In this document: positions 18,713-28,666 of the stretch, one piece after another
Layout: every line of letters starts with the position of its first letter
Numbering within the stretch: the stretch's first letter is position 1
From: Candidatus Paraburkholderia calva
GTDB taxonomy: Bacteria > Pseudomonadota > Gammaproteobacteria > Burkholderiales > Burkholderiaceae
Direction of reading: 5' to 3'
Length of the DNA stretch: 43,520 nt
Assembly (NCBI GenBank): GCA_001184395.1
Contig: LFLF01000015.1
Location: 1-43,520 of the forward strand
The notes under the pieces: model-generated
The model's input: the letters and a program-made list of their open reading frames with translations, nothing else
The model's database searches: none
What the model was told of the DNA's origin: nothing
Made by a program: the position numbers and the translations under genes

Positions 18713-19721
18713 TCACAGCAGCGCGTCCAGCTTTTCCGCTTCCTTCGCGAAACGCTGACGCTCCACGCCGTGCAGACCATCGTCGGTCGGCAGCGCGACC
18801 GTGAGCGGGTCCATCGACACATCATCGACGTGCCCCTCGTAATGCAGATGCGGCTCTGTTGCCCAACCGGTCTCGCCGACATAGCCGATCACCTGCCCCT
18901 GCCTCCCGGTCGAACCGTTGCGCAAACCTTTGGCAAAGCGCGAAAGATGCGCGTACACGATCGAATAAGGCGGCGGGTTCTTCAGCATGATGACCTTGCC
19001 GTACCCCGTCTGACGGCCGACGAATTCGACCGTACCCTGTGCCGCCGCGTGAACCGGCGTGCCGATGGGCGTGGCGAGATCGACGCCGTCGTGACTCGCC
19101 CACCGATGCGTGACGGGATCGAGCCGGCGCCGCGGGAATTCCGACGAGACGCGCGTGAACGCGACCGGATAGCGCAGAAACGACGGCTCGGTGCTTTCGC
19201 AGTCCTTCAGGTAGTAGAGCGGCTTGCCGTCAAGATTGCGATGCAGATATACGTCGTGCGAACTGGAGCCGGTGGTCAGGCGTACCGCGAGCGGGTTGGC
19301 GGGCACGTTCGCGCTTTCCGGCTCGTCGTAGACGATGCTAAGCGTGTCACCCTTGCGTAAATCCTTGGTCAGATCGATTTTGTTGCCGAACGCCTTGGTG
19401 AGCGTAGCGATGGTGTCCTGATCGAGCCCGAGACTTTCGGCGGCTTGCGAGAACGTGTGATCGGGTTGCGCTGTCTGCCACGCGCACCGGCGCGGGTGGC
19501 CCGACGAATACCAGCGGTTTGACCGCCGCGGGGGTGGCGGGGGCGTCGCACTCTGCTTGAGCGAGACGGCGGGATGATCTTCTTTCACATCGGACGGTGC
19601 GTGCGCGAGATAAGCGCCGACGATCACGGCGCTGCACGCGGAACCGTACACGCACGTAAGCGCACGTAAGCAATAGGCGTTTCGCCTTTAGCGGGAAGGC
19701 GGTTGTTGTCGAGATGGCCAT
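18713..19721 (-). pseudogene. M23-family metallopeptidase (murein endopeptidase-like), frameshifted N-terminus
   Basis: Cytoplasmic-membrane-anchored LytM peptidase that cuts cross-links in peptidoglycan. The catalytic domain is uninterrupted: HDGVDLATPIGTPVHAAAQG (zinc His and Asp), GYGKVIMLKN, YAHLSRFAKGLRNGSTGRQG and EPHLHYEGHVDDVSMDPL (HxH). Before it comes a LysM/OapA-like segment SQAAESLGLDQDTIATLTKA. The N-terminus starts MAISTTTAFPLKAKRLLLTC, and a 10-bp tandem duplication (19651-19670) shifts the frame inside the signal anchor; removing it gives LLLTCVYGSACSAVIVGAYL. Two more small shifts (about 19555 and 19475) surround the Pro-rich linker. Its long open 3' frame could still be translated from an internal start, but without membrane targeting. 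Confidence 0.8.
19651..19670. repeat. 10-bp perfect tandem duplication in the M23 peptidase anchor
   Basis: cgcacgtaag is present twice in tandem (19651-19660, 19661-19670). Deleting one copy restores the hydrophobic N-terminal helix to one frame. Confidence 0.9.
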
Positions 19722-20127
19722 GAATGAGGTAGCGGTGGCGGACGATGCAGCCGGCGGGGGCGCATAGTCCGGCGATTCAGCGGGCGCGGCGGCGAGCCGC
19801 GAGCGGAGATGTGCGAGCTATTCGATTTGCCGCGTCGAAGTTAGCCTTAGCCGCGTCAGAAGGTGGAAAGTCGTCGACACTGTCTGAAATAGCGGTATTG
19901 GGATATGACTGGATATGCCGGCAGATAGGCACAATTGAATACAGATTCTGGTCGACCTGAGACTATGGGACTTTTCTAAGCTAGGCGAAAATTAAGCTGA
20001 CCCCAAATTTTTTTGCGATTCGATGTGGATGTCCGTAAGATCAGAGGAATTAACGGCGGATACGCGCCGATTGCGCCGCGCGATGCGTTCGTTTCACGTA
20101 CGCAGAGCGATCCCGCATAATTGCCGG
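19722..20127. other. Gene-free stretch upstream of the FtsI paralogue
   Basis: No frame resembles a known protein. GC drops toward the right, and aaaattaagctgacccc at about 19987-20003 recalls the end of some insertion sequences, but no matching second end or transposase is seen. It presumably holds the diverging promoters of the peptidase and the ftsI-like gene. Confidence 0.5.
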
Positions 20128-21187
20128 ATGAAAACCATCTCAACCATCTCGAAAATATATCGCGCTGATATATCGCGCTGTCGCAGAACGGCGTGCAGGA
20201 GACCACCCCGCCTCGCTGGCGGTCACCGGCACTTAGCGGCCTGTTCGCCGCAGTATTCGTTGCGTTGACACGGCGCGGGCGTTTTGGGTGCAGGGCATGG
20301 ACGACGCGTTTTATCGCAAGGGCGATATCCGGCAAGTCCGCGATCTGCCAATGCAGGCCTCGCGCGGGCGGATTCTTGATCGCAACGGACGGCCGCTCGC
20401 GGTGAGCACGTCGGTTCGCTCGCTATGCATCGACGCATCCTCGAACGACGATCCCATTTCGGCACAGCAAACCGCTGCGCTTACGCGTCTGCTCGACGTC
20501 GATCCTGCCGAGATCGCGAGCATTTACGTGGCGAAGCGCGGATTTGCCTACCTGAAGCGCGAAGTACCCGTGGCTTCATCGGCATCGACGGCAGCGGGCA
20601 GGAAGGCATGGAACGCTTCGCGGAGACGCAGTTGCGCGGCACGGACGGTCATTGCCGTGTGCTGCGCAATGCACGCGGGCAGGTGATCGACACGCTCGCC
20701 CTGCGGGCGCCAAAGAACGGCGGCGACCTCACGCTGTCGATCGGGCCGATCCAGTATGCCGCCTTTAAAGCGCTGAAGGACGCCGTGCAGCGCACGGGTG
20801 CACGCTTCGGCTCTGCCATCGTGCTCGAGGCGCATACCGGCGAAATCCTCGCGATGGCCAACTGGCCGAGCTACGACCCCAACCAGCGCGATGCGTGCAG
20901 CAGCATGCGAGTGCGCAATCGAGCAGTCGCCGATATTTTCGAGCCCGGCTCGGTGATAGTGGACCGCGAAGGGCTACGACCATCACCAGTACCGGACGTC
21001 GTTCGTGGGCATCGTGCCGGCCAGGCAGCTGCGCGTGGTGATCGCGGTATCGATCGACCGGCCCTTGCGCGGCTCGCATTTCGGCGGCGCGGTCGCCGGG
21101 CCGCCGTTCGTCGATATCGCCGGACAGACCATGCGCCTGCTCGACGTCGCGCCGGACAAGAGCGATGCACCGAAGGGCGGCGTTTGA
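20128..21187 (+). pseudogene. FtsI-like class B penicillin-binding protein, gutted pseudogene
   Basis: Septal transpeptidase paralogue. Visible: GLFAAVFVALT (membrane helix), QASRGRILDRNGRPLAVSTS (N-terminal RGxIxDRNGxxLA motif), GFIGIDGSGQEGMERFAETQ, VLEAHTGEILAMANWPSYDP, RNRAVADIFEPGS and YRTSFVGIVPARQLRVVIAV. Directly after FEPGS the S-x-x-K lysine, the SxN loop and KTGT motif are missing: FEPGSVIVDREG joins to GYDHHQYRTSFVGI, so the core of the catalytic domain (about 200 residues) is deleted. Tandem duplications of 9 and 13 bp disturb the start, and other frameshifts lie near 20210, 20275 and 20575. It is not the dcw-cluster ftsI judging by neighbours; an essential copy must exist elsewhere. 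Confidence 0.88.
20133..20180. repeat. 9-bp and 13-bp perfect tandem duplications at the start of the FtsI paralogue
   Basis: aaccatctc is duplicated at 20133-20150 and atatatcgcgctg at 20155-20180. The first is in frame. The 13-bp one shifts the frame, and removing it puts the ATG at 20128 in the same frame as the conserved RGRILDRNG block. Confidence 0.9.
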
Positions 21188-21204
21188 GGTTCGTCTGAAG
21201 CGCT

Positions 21205-22077
21205 ATTCTGGCACGCCCGTCCAGCATGTCCAGAAACGCCCGCATCTTCGCACTCAACAGGCGGCGCGAACTGTAGAGCGCCCGGATCTCGACCGGCGCG
21301 TTCGCTTCCGCGCCGAGCTTGACGAGCCGGCCTGCCGCAATGTCTGGCTCGACCAGCAGATGCGGCAGCAAGCCTCCGCCGCGTCGCCGAGCACGGCTTC
21401 GCGCGCCATCAGCAGCGACGAAAGTCGCAGCACCGGTTTCGGCTCGATGACGCGCGTCTCGCCCTGCTCCGTGTCGATGCGCCATGTCTCGCCGCTCGCG
21501 CGGGTCAGCACCATAGCGGGCAGAGATGCCGCGGTCTCGTCGAAGCTCGCGGCGTGCGACGGCGCCGCTACCAGCACGCGCCGGTCGGTGGCGATGCGCC
21601 GGCCGACCAGCAGTTCGTCGCGATCCGGATTCACGTGGATCACGAGGTCGTAGCCGTCCTGAACCGGATCGGCCATACGATCTTCCGCCACGATCTCCAG
21701 TTCCACCTGCGGATAACCCAGCGCAAACCGCACTCCGACGCGCGCCAGCACGACATGCGCGAACACAATCAGCGCGCTCACCCGCAGCCGTCCGCACGGC
21801 GCGGGCCACGCGACGCAATCGCCTCGCCCGCTTCGTCGATATCGACGAGCGGGCCGCGCGTGCGTTCGTACAGCGCGCGGCCGTCCTCCGTTAGGTGCAG
21901 TCTGTGCGAACCGCGCTCGACAAGCCGCCCGCCGAGTTGCTGCTCGAGTTCGGCGACACGCCGCGACAGAGTCGCTTTCGGCCGGCCTGTTTCACGCGCC
22001 GCTGGACCGAACCCGCTGTGCAGCGCGACTGCGTTGAAGTCCGCCAAAGCCAAGAGATCCATATTCGTTCCGTCCAT
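21205..22077 (-). pseudogene. LysR-type regulator, pseudogene
   Basis: MDLLALADFNAVALHSGFGP and KATLSRRVAELEQQLGGRLV form the N-terminal helix-turn-helix. The frame then shifts near 21780 to the effector domain FALGYPQVELEIVAEDRMAD, then ATDRRVLVAAPSHAASF, and again near 21370 to HLLVEPDIAAGRLVKLGAEA and SAKMRAFLDML. No proper stop is found: the final frame runs into antisense of the FtsI paralogue. It is divergent from the NmrA-type gene, the usual arrangement for a LysR protein controlling an oxidoreductase. Confidence 0.85.
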
Positions 22078-22142
22078 GAGACGAGCCGTCTCACTCGATT
22101 GTCTTTCGCGATGAATTCGGAGCGTGTAGCAGTGCAGGCCCG

Positions 22143-22158
22143 TTCAGTGATCACTGAA
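22143..22158. promoter_or_regulatory. 16-bp perfect palindrome between LysR and NmrA genes
   Basis: TTCAGTGATCACTGAA is a perfect palindrome in the 112-bp divergent intergenic region, 32 bases upstream of the NmrA-type start. It also fits the LysR T-N11-A rule. Probably the old LysR recognition site, now orphaned because the regulator is a pseudogene. Confidence 0.6.
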
Positions 22159-22189
22159 GGCCGTCCAACCACTCAACGGAGCAACGAAA

Positions 22190-23066
22190 ATGAGCATTCT
22201 CGTGACTGGTAGCACAGGCGTAACCAGTACTCAGGTTCTCGACCATCTGTCGGGCAGCAGCGCGGACGTGTTCGCGCTGACGCGCGCGCCGGAGAAGGCG
22301 GCGTTTCCTGCCGGCGTCGAGGCCCTGCAAGGCGATCTCACCGACCTCGACGCGCTGCGCCGCGCGATGAAAGGCGTAAGCACGCTGTTCCTGCTCGCGT
22401 CGAACGCCGCCGACGAATTCACGCAGGCCTTGCAGGCGCTGTCCATCGCGTGCTAGTCGGGTGTGAAGGGCATCGTGTACTTGTCGGTATTCAGGGGCGA
22501 GGAATATGTGGACGTGCCGCACTTTTCCAGCAAGCGCACGGCCGAACGGATGATCGAGCAGTGCAATCTGCCCGCCACCGTGTTGCGCCCCGCCTATTTC
22601 ATCCAGAACGACGTGCGCCAGAAAGACGCGCTGCTGAAAATGGGCATGTTCGGCATGCCGATCGGCCAGAAGGGCATTTCGATGTTTGATATATGCGACA
22701 TCGGCGACGGCCGCGGCGCGCGAATTGTTGCGGCACGAGCGCGCAAGTGGCCCGCTCCCGCGCGAAACGTATGAACTGGTCAGCCCCGACGCGATCACCG
22801 CCGAGCGCGCCACTGCGATCTGGTCCGAGTCGCTCGGCCGCGAGATCCACTACGGTGGCGACGATCTCGACGCACTCGAGGCGCGTCTGAAATCCTTCGG
22901 CCCGCAATGGCTCGCCTACGACATGCGGCTGATGATGCAGCGCTATCAGCAGGAAGGCGCCATGGCGACGCTCGAAGAACTCGACCGCTTCACTGCTCTG
23001 CTCGGCCGCGCACCGCGCTCTTACCGCGATTTCGCGCTGGACACGGCCCGCGAATGGGCGGCGTAA
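22190..23066 (+). pseudogene. NmrA-family NAD(P)-binding oxidoreductase, pseudogene
   Basis: Atypical short-chain dehydrogenase of the quinone-oxidoreductase/NmrA type. MSILVTGSTGVTSTQVLDHL carries the GxxGxxG-type dinucleotide motif (one Gly replaced), followed by ALQGDLTDLDALRRAMKGVS and FLLASNAADEF. An in-frame TAG (22454-22456) follows, then GIVYLSVFRGEEYVDVPHFS, KRTAERMIEQCNLPATVLRP. After a frameshift near 22700 it continues TYELVSPDAITAERATAIWS and the C-terminal SYRDFALDTA. Full length would be about 290 aa, as in the family. Divergent from LysR. Confidence 0.88.
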
Positions 23067-23560
23067 TAAGTGGGCAGTCGCAAAGAAGCACCGGCTTTAG
23101 CACACCCGAACACTTTTCTTTTCGCCCTGCACGCAAGTGCTCACGTAATGGCCGGTGTATCATGCCGTCCATTTTCGTTCACCCTTTCTCACCGCGACGA
23201 AATACCGGCGCGTTCACTAGTGCGAAATCCGTACTGTTATTTAATGTTCCTGTCGCGTACTTTTGCTTAATCACGCCTCTTTCCGGCGAAATTTTACGCT
23301 CGGCCGAATCGCCTGAATCCCTTTGGACATGCACCATAGCGGCGAATCAGCGCTAGTTGTAATCGATTAACACCATCCACAAAAAAAGTAAATCGGGAAC
23401 GGCGCGCATTAAACGACACTTATCGCGTGTTAAAAAATTTCAAACCGCAAACGTTTGCTCTGACTTTTGTGTTTCAATTGATCTAATTAACTCGATTCCT
23501 CACACGATCCGAATCCTCCGTGATTATAATCGCGATCCCGTCGAATGGAAAAACAGGGCT
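23067..23560. other. Gene-free AT-richer stretch upstream of the hybrid kinase
   Basis: No protein-coding signal is recognised. Base composition is clearly more AT-rich than the surroundings, especially 23370-23530. A perfect 12-bp palindrome GCAAACGTTTGC lies at 23447-23458, just before AT-rich promoter-like sequence, and could be an operator for the kinase gene. Confidence 0.5.
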
Positions 23561-26069
23561 ATGCGCTTTCAGTACGAGGCTTCGACTTCGGAAAAACATC
23601 ACAAGGCAGAACATAGACGTCAAGCCCATTTGCAGCGTTGGTTCGCCACGTTCGCGAGCCTCGCGTATACCCGGCTGCCGTCACCTGCCTATCTGCAATG
23701 CGTCACCGAAACCCTGAGAGAAATCGCGGGCGTCGCCTCCGCGGTGATCGAATGGATCGACGGCGACGAACTCGTCTATCGCGCGGCAAGCGGCGCCGCG
23801 GCGCCGCGGCGGCGAGCGGCGGCACACGCCGGCCTTCCGCCGGCAGCTTGTCGGGCCTGTGCATTACGCGGCAGCAGGCGCTCATCAGCCGCAATACGGC
23901 AACGGATCATCGCGTGGACCGCGCGGCGTGCCTCGCGGTCAGCGCCGTTTCCATGGTGGTTGCGCCAGTGGTGTACGAAGGCCGCTCGGTGGGGGTGCTC
24001 AAACTCATCTCCGGCGAGCCGGATTTCTTCGGCCAGTCCGATATCGCCATCTCAACGCGTTCTGCGCGTGCATCGCGGAAACCATCGCGCGGTAGGAAAT
24101 CTCGCTGGAGCATCGCCAGTTGATGCTCGAATTCCAGAGCATCAACAAGGATCTCCCGGTCGAGTCGTCGCTGCGCATCGAGTACGAAAAGAAACTCGCG
24201 GATGCACTGCACCGCCGCCGCACCGTGCTCGACAATGCGCACGTCGCCTTCGTGTCCATGGACGAAGCCGGCCTGATCGTCGACTGGAACGAGGCCGCCG
24301 TGCAGTTGTTCGGCTGGCGTGCCGCCGAAGTGCTCAATCTCGAACTCGCGCAGGTAATCGTGCCAGAACGCATGCGTGATCAGCATCGCGCGGGGCTCGT
24401 GTGCTATCTCTCGACGGGCGAGGCGCACATCATCAACTGGCGCGTGGAATTGCCCGCGCTGCGCCGCGACGGCAGCGAATTTGCCGCGGAACTGTCCATC
24501 AGCGAGGTATGGTTCGACGGGCAGCGGCAGTTCGCCTGCTTCGTGCACGACATCACCGACCGGCACCGCGCCACCGAAGCCGACGAACGTCTGCGCTTGC
24601 TGATCAACCAGGTGAGCGACTACGCCATCTGCATGCTGGATCACGACGGTATCGTGCGTTCATGGAACGAGGGCGCGCATGCGCTGTACGGCCATACGTC
24701 CGAGGAGGCCATCGGCTGGTTTTACACGACCGACGAACTCGGGCGCGCCCGCCCGCCCGACGACCTCCGCTTCACCACCGAACGCGGCCGCGTCGAACAC
24801 GGAAACTGGCGCGTACGCCGCGACGGCTCGGAATTCCGCGCCCACGTCATTCTGAGCGCGCTGCCGAAAAAACGGTGGTCGCGAACGCGGCTGTGTGATG
24901 ATCACGCGCGACATGACCGCGCGCCGCCGTCTGGAGGAACTGGAGCATCGAGCCGGCGCATGAACGAGTTTCTCGCGCTGCTCGGTCACGAATTGCGCAA
25001 CTCGTTCGCCATCCGCAACGCGGTCAGCATTCTCAAGCTCAAGGCATCCGACGATGCCGACGTCGTGCGTAGTCATCAGATCGTCGATCGCCAGCTTGCG
25101 CATCTGACCAAGCTCGTCGACGACCTGCTCGAAGCGGGCCGCGTGAATTCCGGCAAGATCCGCCTGACGACCGACATCGTCGATATCGCCGATATGGTGC
25201 AACTGAGCACTGAGGCGAGCCAACCGCTGTTCGACGAGCGCAGCCAGCGCATCGTCGTGCAGGACAGCGGGCAGCGCCTGTACGTCAATGGCGACTCCAC
25301 GCGGCTCGTGCAGGGCATCAACAATCTGCTCAACAACGCGTCGAAGCTCAGCCCGCCCGCCTCGACCATCACGCTTGAAGTCGGTCCGTGCGGTGGTTCG
25401 GTCATGGTGCGCTTGGTCGATCAGGGGTGCGGCATTTTGCCGGAAGCGCTTGCCATCGTGTTCGATCTGTTCGTGCAGGAGCATCTGCCGGGCGAGCATC
25501 AGGACGAAGGCGGCCTGGGCATTGGCCTGACGCTGGTGCGCGCCATTGCCGAGTAGCACGGCGGTCATGTGGAAGCGAAGAGTCACGGCTCGGGCAAGGG
25601 CAGCGTGTTTACGCTGTGGCTGCCGATCGCACAGCCGCCGGAAATCGGTCCGACCGTGCCGGCCGCGCCGGTGGCCGCATCGACCGATGTGCTGGTCGTG
25701 GACGACAACCGCGACTCCGCCGACAGCATGACGCTGCTCGTGGACATGCTCGGCCACAAGGCTTCGCCCGCTTACGACGGTCCGCACGCGTTCGCGCTCT
25801 ACGATCAGGTGCTGCCGCAGGTCGTGTTGCTCGATTTGTCGATGCCGGGCATGACTAGCTTCGACGTGATCCGGTATCTGCGCGATCGTCAGAGCGAGCG
25901 GGGCGAGGCGGGCGGCAGGCGCATCATCGTCGCGGCGATGACCGGGCTCGGCTCCGACGAAGACATGGCGAGCACCCGCGCGGCGGGCTTCGACGCACAT
26001 CTGGTAAAGCCAGTCGAGTTAGCGGAACTAGGGCGCGTGCTGGCGATGGCGGCGCGCAAGGACACCTAG
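23561..26069 (+). pseudogene. Hybrid sensor histidine kinase (GAF-PAS-PAS-HisKA-HATPase-REC), pseudogene
   Basis: A soluble multidomain kinase. GAF: LCITRQQALISRNTATDHRV and VVAPVVYEGRSVGVLKLISG. PAS1: TVLDNAHVAFVSMDEAGLIV. PAS2: QVSDYAICMLDHDGIVRSWN. H-box: NEFLALLGHELRNSFAIRNA with the phospho-acceptor His. ATPase: NLLNNASKLS and EGGLGIGLTLVRAIAE. REC: VLVVDDNRDSADSMTLLVDM, LDLSMPGM (phospho-acceptor Asp), KPVE. Lesions: an 8-bp tandem duplication in GAF, frameshifts near 24045, an in-frame TAG near 24095, two compensating shifts between 24868 and 24960, and an in-frame TAG at 25554-25556 just before LHGG-type residues. ATG 23561 is the first in frame. No output is possible from the full-length protein. 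Confidence 0.9.
23791..23806. repeat. 8-bp perfect tandem duplication in the kinase GAF domain
   Basis: cggcgccg repeated twice (23791-23798, 23799-23806). Removing one copy restores YRAASGAAAASGGTRRPSAG in frame with the downstream SLSGLCITRQ. Confidence 0.85.
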
Positions 26070-26188
26070 AGCATCACTCGATTCAGACATGCAGGCATGG
26101 CGAGGCCGGCCGTTCGGGTGAAAACCTGCGAACGGCGCAACAATGGACCGTTCCGCAGGCGTTCCATTCAACTCACGCGCCCTCGACC

Positions 26189-27552
26189 ATGCCCGCTTCC
26201 CGCGATACCGTAGCCGACCTCTGGCGTTTCGCCGCCCTGCCGCCCGACGCCCTTCCTTTGCTCGCTCTGCCGGGACGCGACCCGATGTTTCCATCGACCT
26301 TCGCCATCGGTGTGGCGGCGCAATCGACCATCGCTGCGTGCGAACTGGCGCATGCGCGTGGCGTCGAGTGGCAGGCGGTATCCGTCGATATGACGCACGA
26401 CGCCGTCGAATGCACCAACTGGTTCACGCTCGACGGCCGCGAGCCGGAAACGTGGGGCGCGTTCTCGGGCCTGTATCGATGCGCCGACGGCTGGGTATGC
26501 ATTCACGCGAACTCCGTGCATCACCAAGACGGCGTGCTGCGCGTGCTCGGGCTCGATCCGCGCACGGCCACACGAGCCGATGCCGAACGCGCGCTGCTCG
26601 ACTGGTGCGCCGCCGAGTTCGAAGACGCGTGCGCCGAACGCGGTCTCGTTGTGACGATGCTGCGCAGCTTCGCGCAGTGGGACGCTACGCCACAGGCGTG
26701 TGCGCTCGCCGCGCCGCCGCTGATGACGATCGCGCATCGGCGATGCGCTGCCGCGCGCGCTGTCGCCTTTGTCCGCGTCGACACGTCCGCTCGACGGCGT
26801 GTGCCTACTCGACTTCGCGCGCATTCTTGCGGGACCGGTCGGCGGTCGCGTGCTGGCCGCATTCGGCGCGGACGTAATGCTGGTCAACTCGCCGAATCTG
26901 CCGAACATTCCCGCCATCGCCAATACGAGCCCTGGCAAGCGCTCGGCGCATCTCGACCTGCTGACCGACGACGGCTACGTGACGCTGTGGCGCCTGATCG
27001 ACGAGGTGCATGTGTTCTCTCAAGGCTATCGGCCGGGCGGAATCGCGGCGCTCGGTTTCGGGCCGGACACGCTGGCGGCGCGGTGGCCGGGCATCGTGTA
27101 TGCTTCGCTGACGGCGTATGGCACGCAAGGGCCGTGGGCGCAGCGGCGCGGTTTCGATTCGCTCGTGCAGACCGCGATGGGCTTCAAAGAGGCCGAAGCG
27201 CAAGCCTTTGGCGAAGACAAGCCGCATCCGTTGCCGATGCAGATGCTCGACCATGGCAAGCGGTTTTCTGATGGCGTTCGGGGTATCGGTGGCACTGTGG
27301 AAGCAGCAGCGCGAAGGCAGAAGCTGGCATGTGCAGGTGTCGCTCGCGCAGACGGGGCGCTGGCTGCGCGGATTGGACCGCGTCGCGGATGGCGTGCCTG
27401 CCGCGAAGCCGGAGTTCGCGCCTTATCTCGAGCGTAAGGAATCCGGCTTCGGCGAACTGAACGCGGTCACGCCGAGTGCGCAACTGGCGCACACGCCGGC
27501 AGACTACGCGCGGCCTTCGCTTCCGCCGGGGACATCGGAACCGCGCTGGTAA
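26189..27552 (+). pseudogene. CaiB/BaiF family III CoA-transferase, pseudogene
   Basis: Segments: MFPSTFAIGVAAQSTIAACE and SVDMTHDAVECTNWFTLDGR, GLYRCADGWVCIHANSVHHQ, then after a shift near 26755 RPLDGVCLLDFARILAGPVG, AHLDLLTDDGYVTLWRLIDE and VFSQGYRPGGIAALGFGPDT. After another shift near 27250 it reads GFLMAFGVSVALWKQQREGR. The order matches long (about 450 aa) CoA-transferase family III proteins that have an extra N-terminal domain. Such enzymes move CoA between carboxylic acids; the acceptor is unknown here. The catalytic-Asp region could not be assigned with certainty. Stands alone between the kinase and a convergent MerR gene. Confidence 0.85.
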
Positions 27553-27651
27553 GCCAGGCTCGTCAATGCGGCCTGTTCAGCGCGCCGACGGCAGCGCGTA
27601 GAAAACCCATCATCCTTTCGTCGGCCCACGAGCCTTTGTTCAGCTTAGGCT

Positions 27652-28569
27652 CAGTTTGCAGCGCCGTGCGGATCTTCGCCGGCGAAGCTGCGGAACAGTT
27701 TCATGTGACGCCGCGCAAGCTCGCGGCCCTGCGGCGAATCGGGCGCGACGCCCGCATCCAGCGCGTCGCGCACATCGGCCATCAACTGCGGCCACTCCAT
27801 CGCGCGCTTGCCGTAGTTGGCGCGTAGAAAGCGCATCTCGTCCGGCGTCAGATGCATCTCGTAAATCGCCATCTTCGTCTCCGCGAAGGCGCGGATCACG
27901 TAATCGCGCAGGCCGGTCGAGATGCCGATACTCTCCTGCATCGTCGGCTCGTTCTCACGCATGCGATTGAGCTTGGCGAACAGGCGCGCGTCGTTGTTCG
28001 TGTTGCGCGCGAGCAGTGTCATCCAGCGGTCGGCGAGTGCGCGCGGACGCGGATCGGCGAGCGGCACGGCGGCGTCCATCAGTGCGCGCACCTCGGTGAC
28101 AAGATCGGTCCATTCGGTGGGATGCGTCTGCGTGTGCCGGTACATCGGCAGGCGCTCGAGTTCCTCTTGGGAAGTAGCGGTCGAACATCGTTATCAACTC
28201 CAGCGTGGTGAGCCAATCGACCCGCTCCGGCTCGTGCCCTTCGCTCAACAAGCCGTGCAGGTCTTCGAGACGGCTCTTGAGGCGCGCGGCGCGCTCGATC
28301 CGGTCGTCGAGCATCGTGATCTGCCTGGCGACGAGATCTATCAGCGAGGTGTCGGGTTGGGCTAGACAAGCGCCGATTTCAGCCAGCGACAGGCCGAAGC
28401 CTCGCAGCGCTTGAATTTGGTGGAGCCAGGCGATGTCGTCGCGGTCGTATAGCCGGTAGCCGTTGTCGGCACGCACCGAAGGCGTAAGCAGACCGATGGC
28501 GTCGTAGTGATGGAGCGTGCGGACGGTCAGTCCGCTGCGTTTCGCCAGTTCCCCCACTTTGAGCAGCAT
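27652..28569 (-). pseudogene. MerR-family regulator with TipAS domain, one frameshift
   Basis: Residues 1-70 form the MerR helix-turn-helix (KVGELAKRSGLTVRTLHHYD, DNGYRLYDRDDIAWLHQI), followed by the dimerisation coiled coil and a C-terminal TipAS-like drug-binding domain (RLFAKLNRMRENEPTMQESI, EMRFLRANYGKRAMEWPQLM). A single inserted A near 28170, within YFPEELERLPMYRHTQTHPT, breaks the frame. The rest is clean, so this is one of the youngest pseudogenes here. The DNA-binding half could still be made as a truncated protein. Confidence 0.9.
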
Positions 28570-28666
28570 GCGAGCCTCCGTTCAGTGCGCAGGATGAAGG
28601 CTAGGACCTTACGTTACGCGAGGGTCAAGCGGAACGCGAGCGGACAAATGATGACGATGGCGGCGT

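Noticed and set aside
19987-20003. aaaattaagctgacccc, similar to ends of some insertion sequences
   Set aside because: No partner end, target duplication or transposase remnant was found, and I could not name the element.
24095-25556. Amber read-through as a functional recoding signal in the kinase
   Set aside because: The gene also has an 8-bp duplication and other frameshifts, so read-through would not yield a working protein; TAG is expected from G-ending codon usage.
24660-26000. 446-codon minus-strand frame opposite the hybrid kinase
   Set aside because: Antisense shadow of kinase and receiver domains; His/Arg/Ala-rich with no motif.
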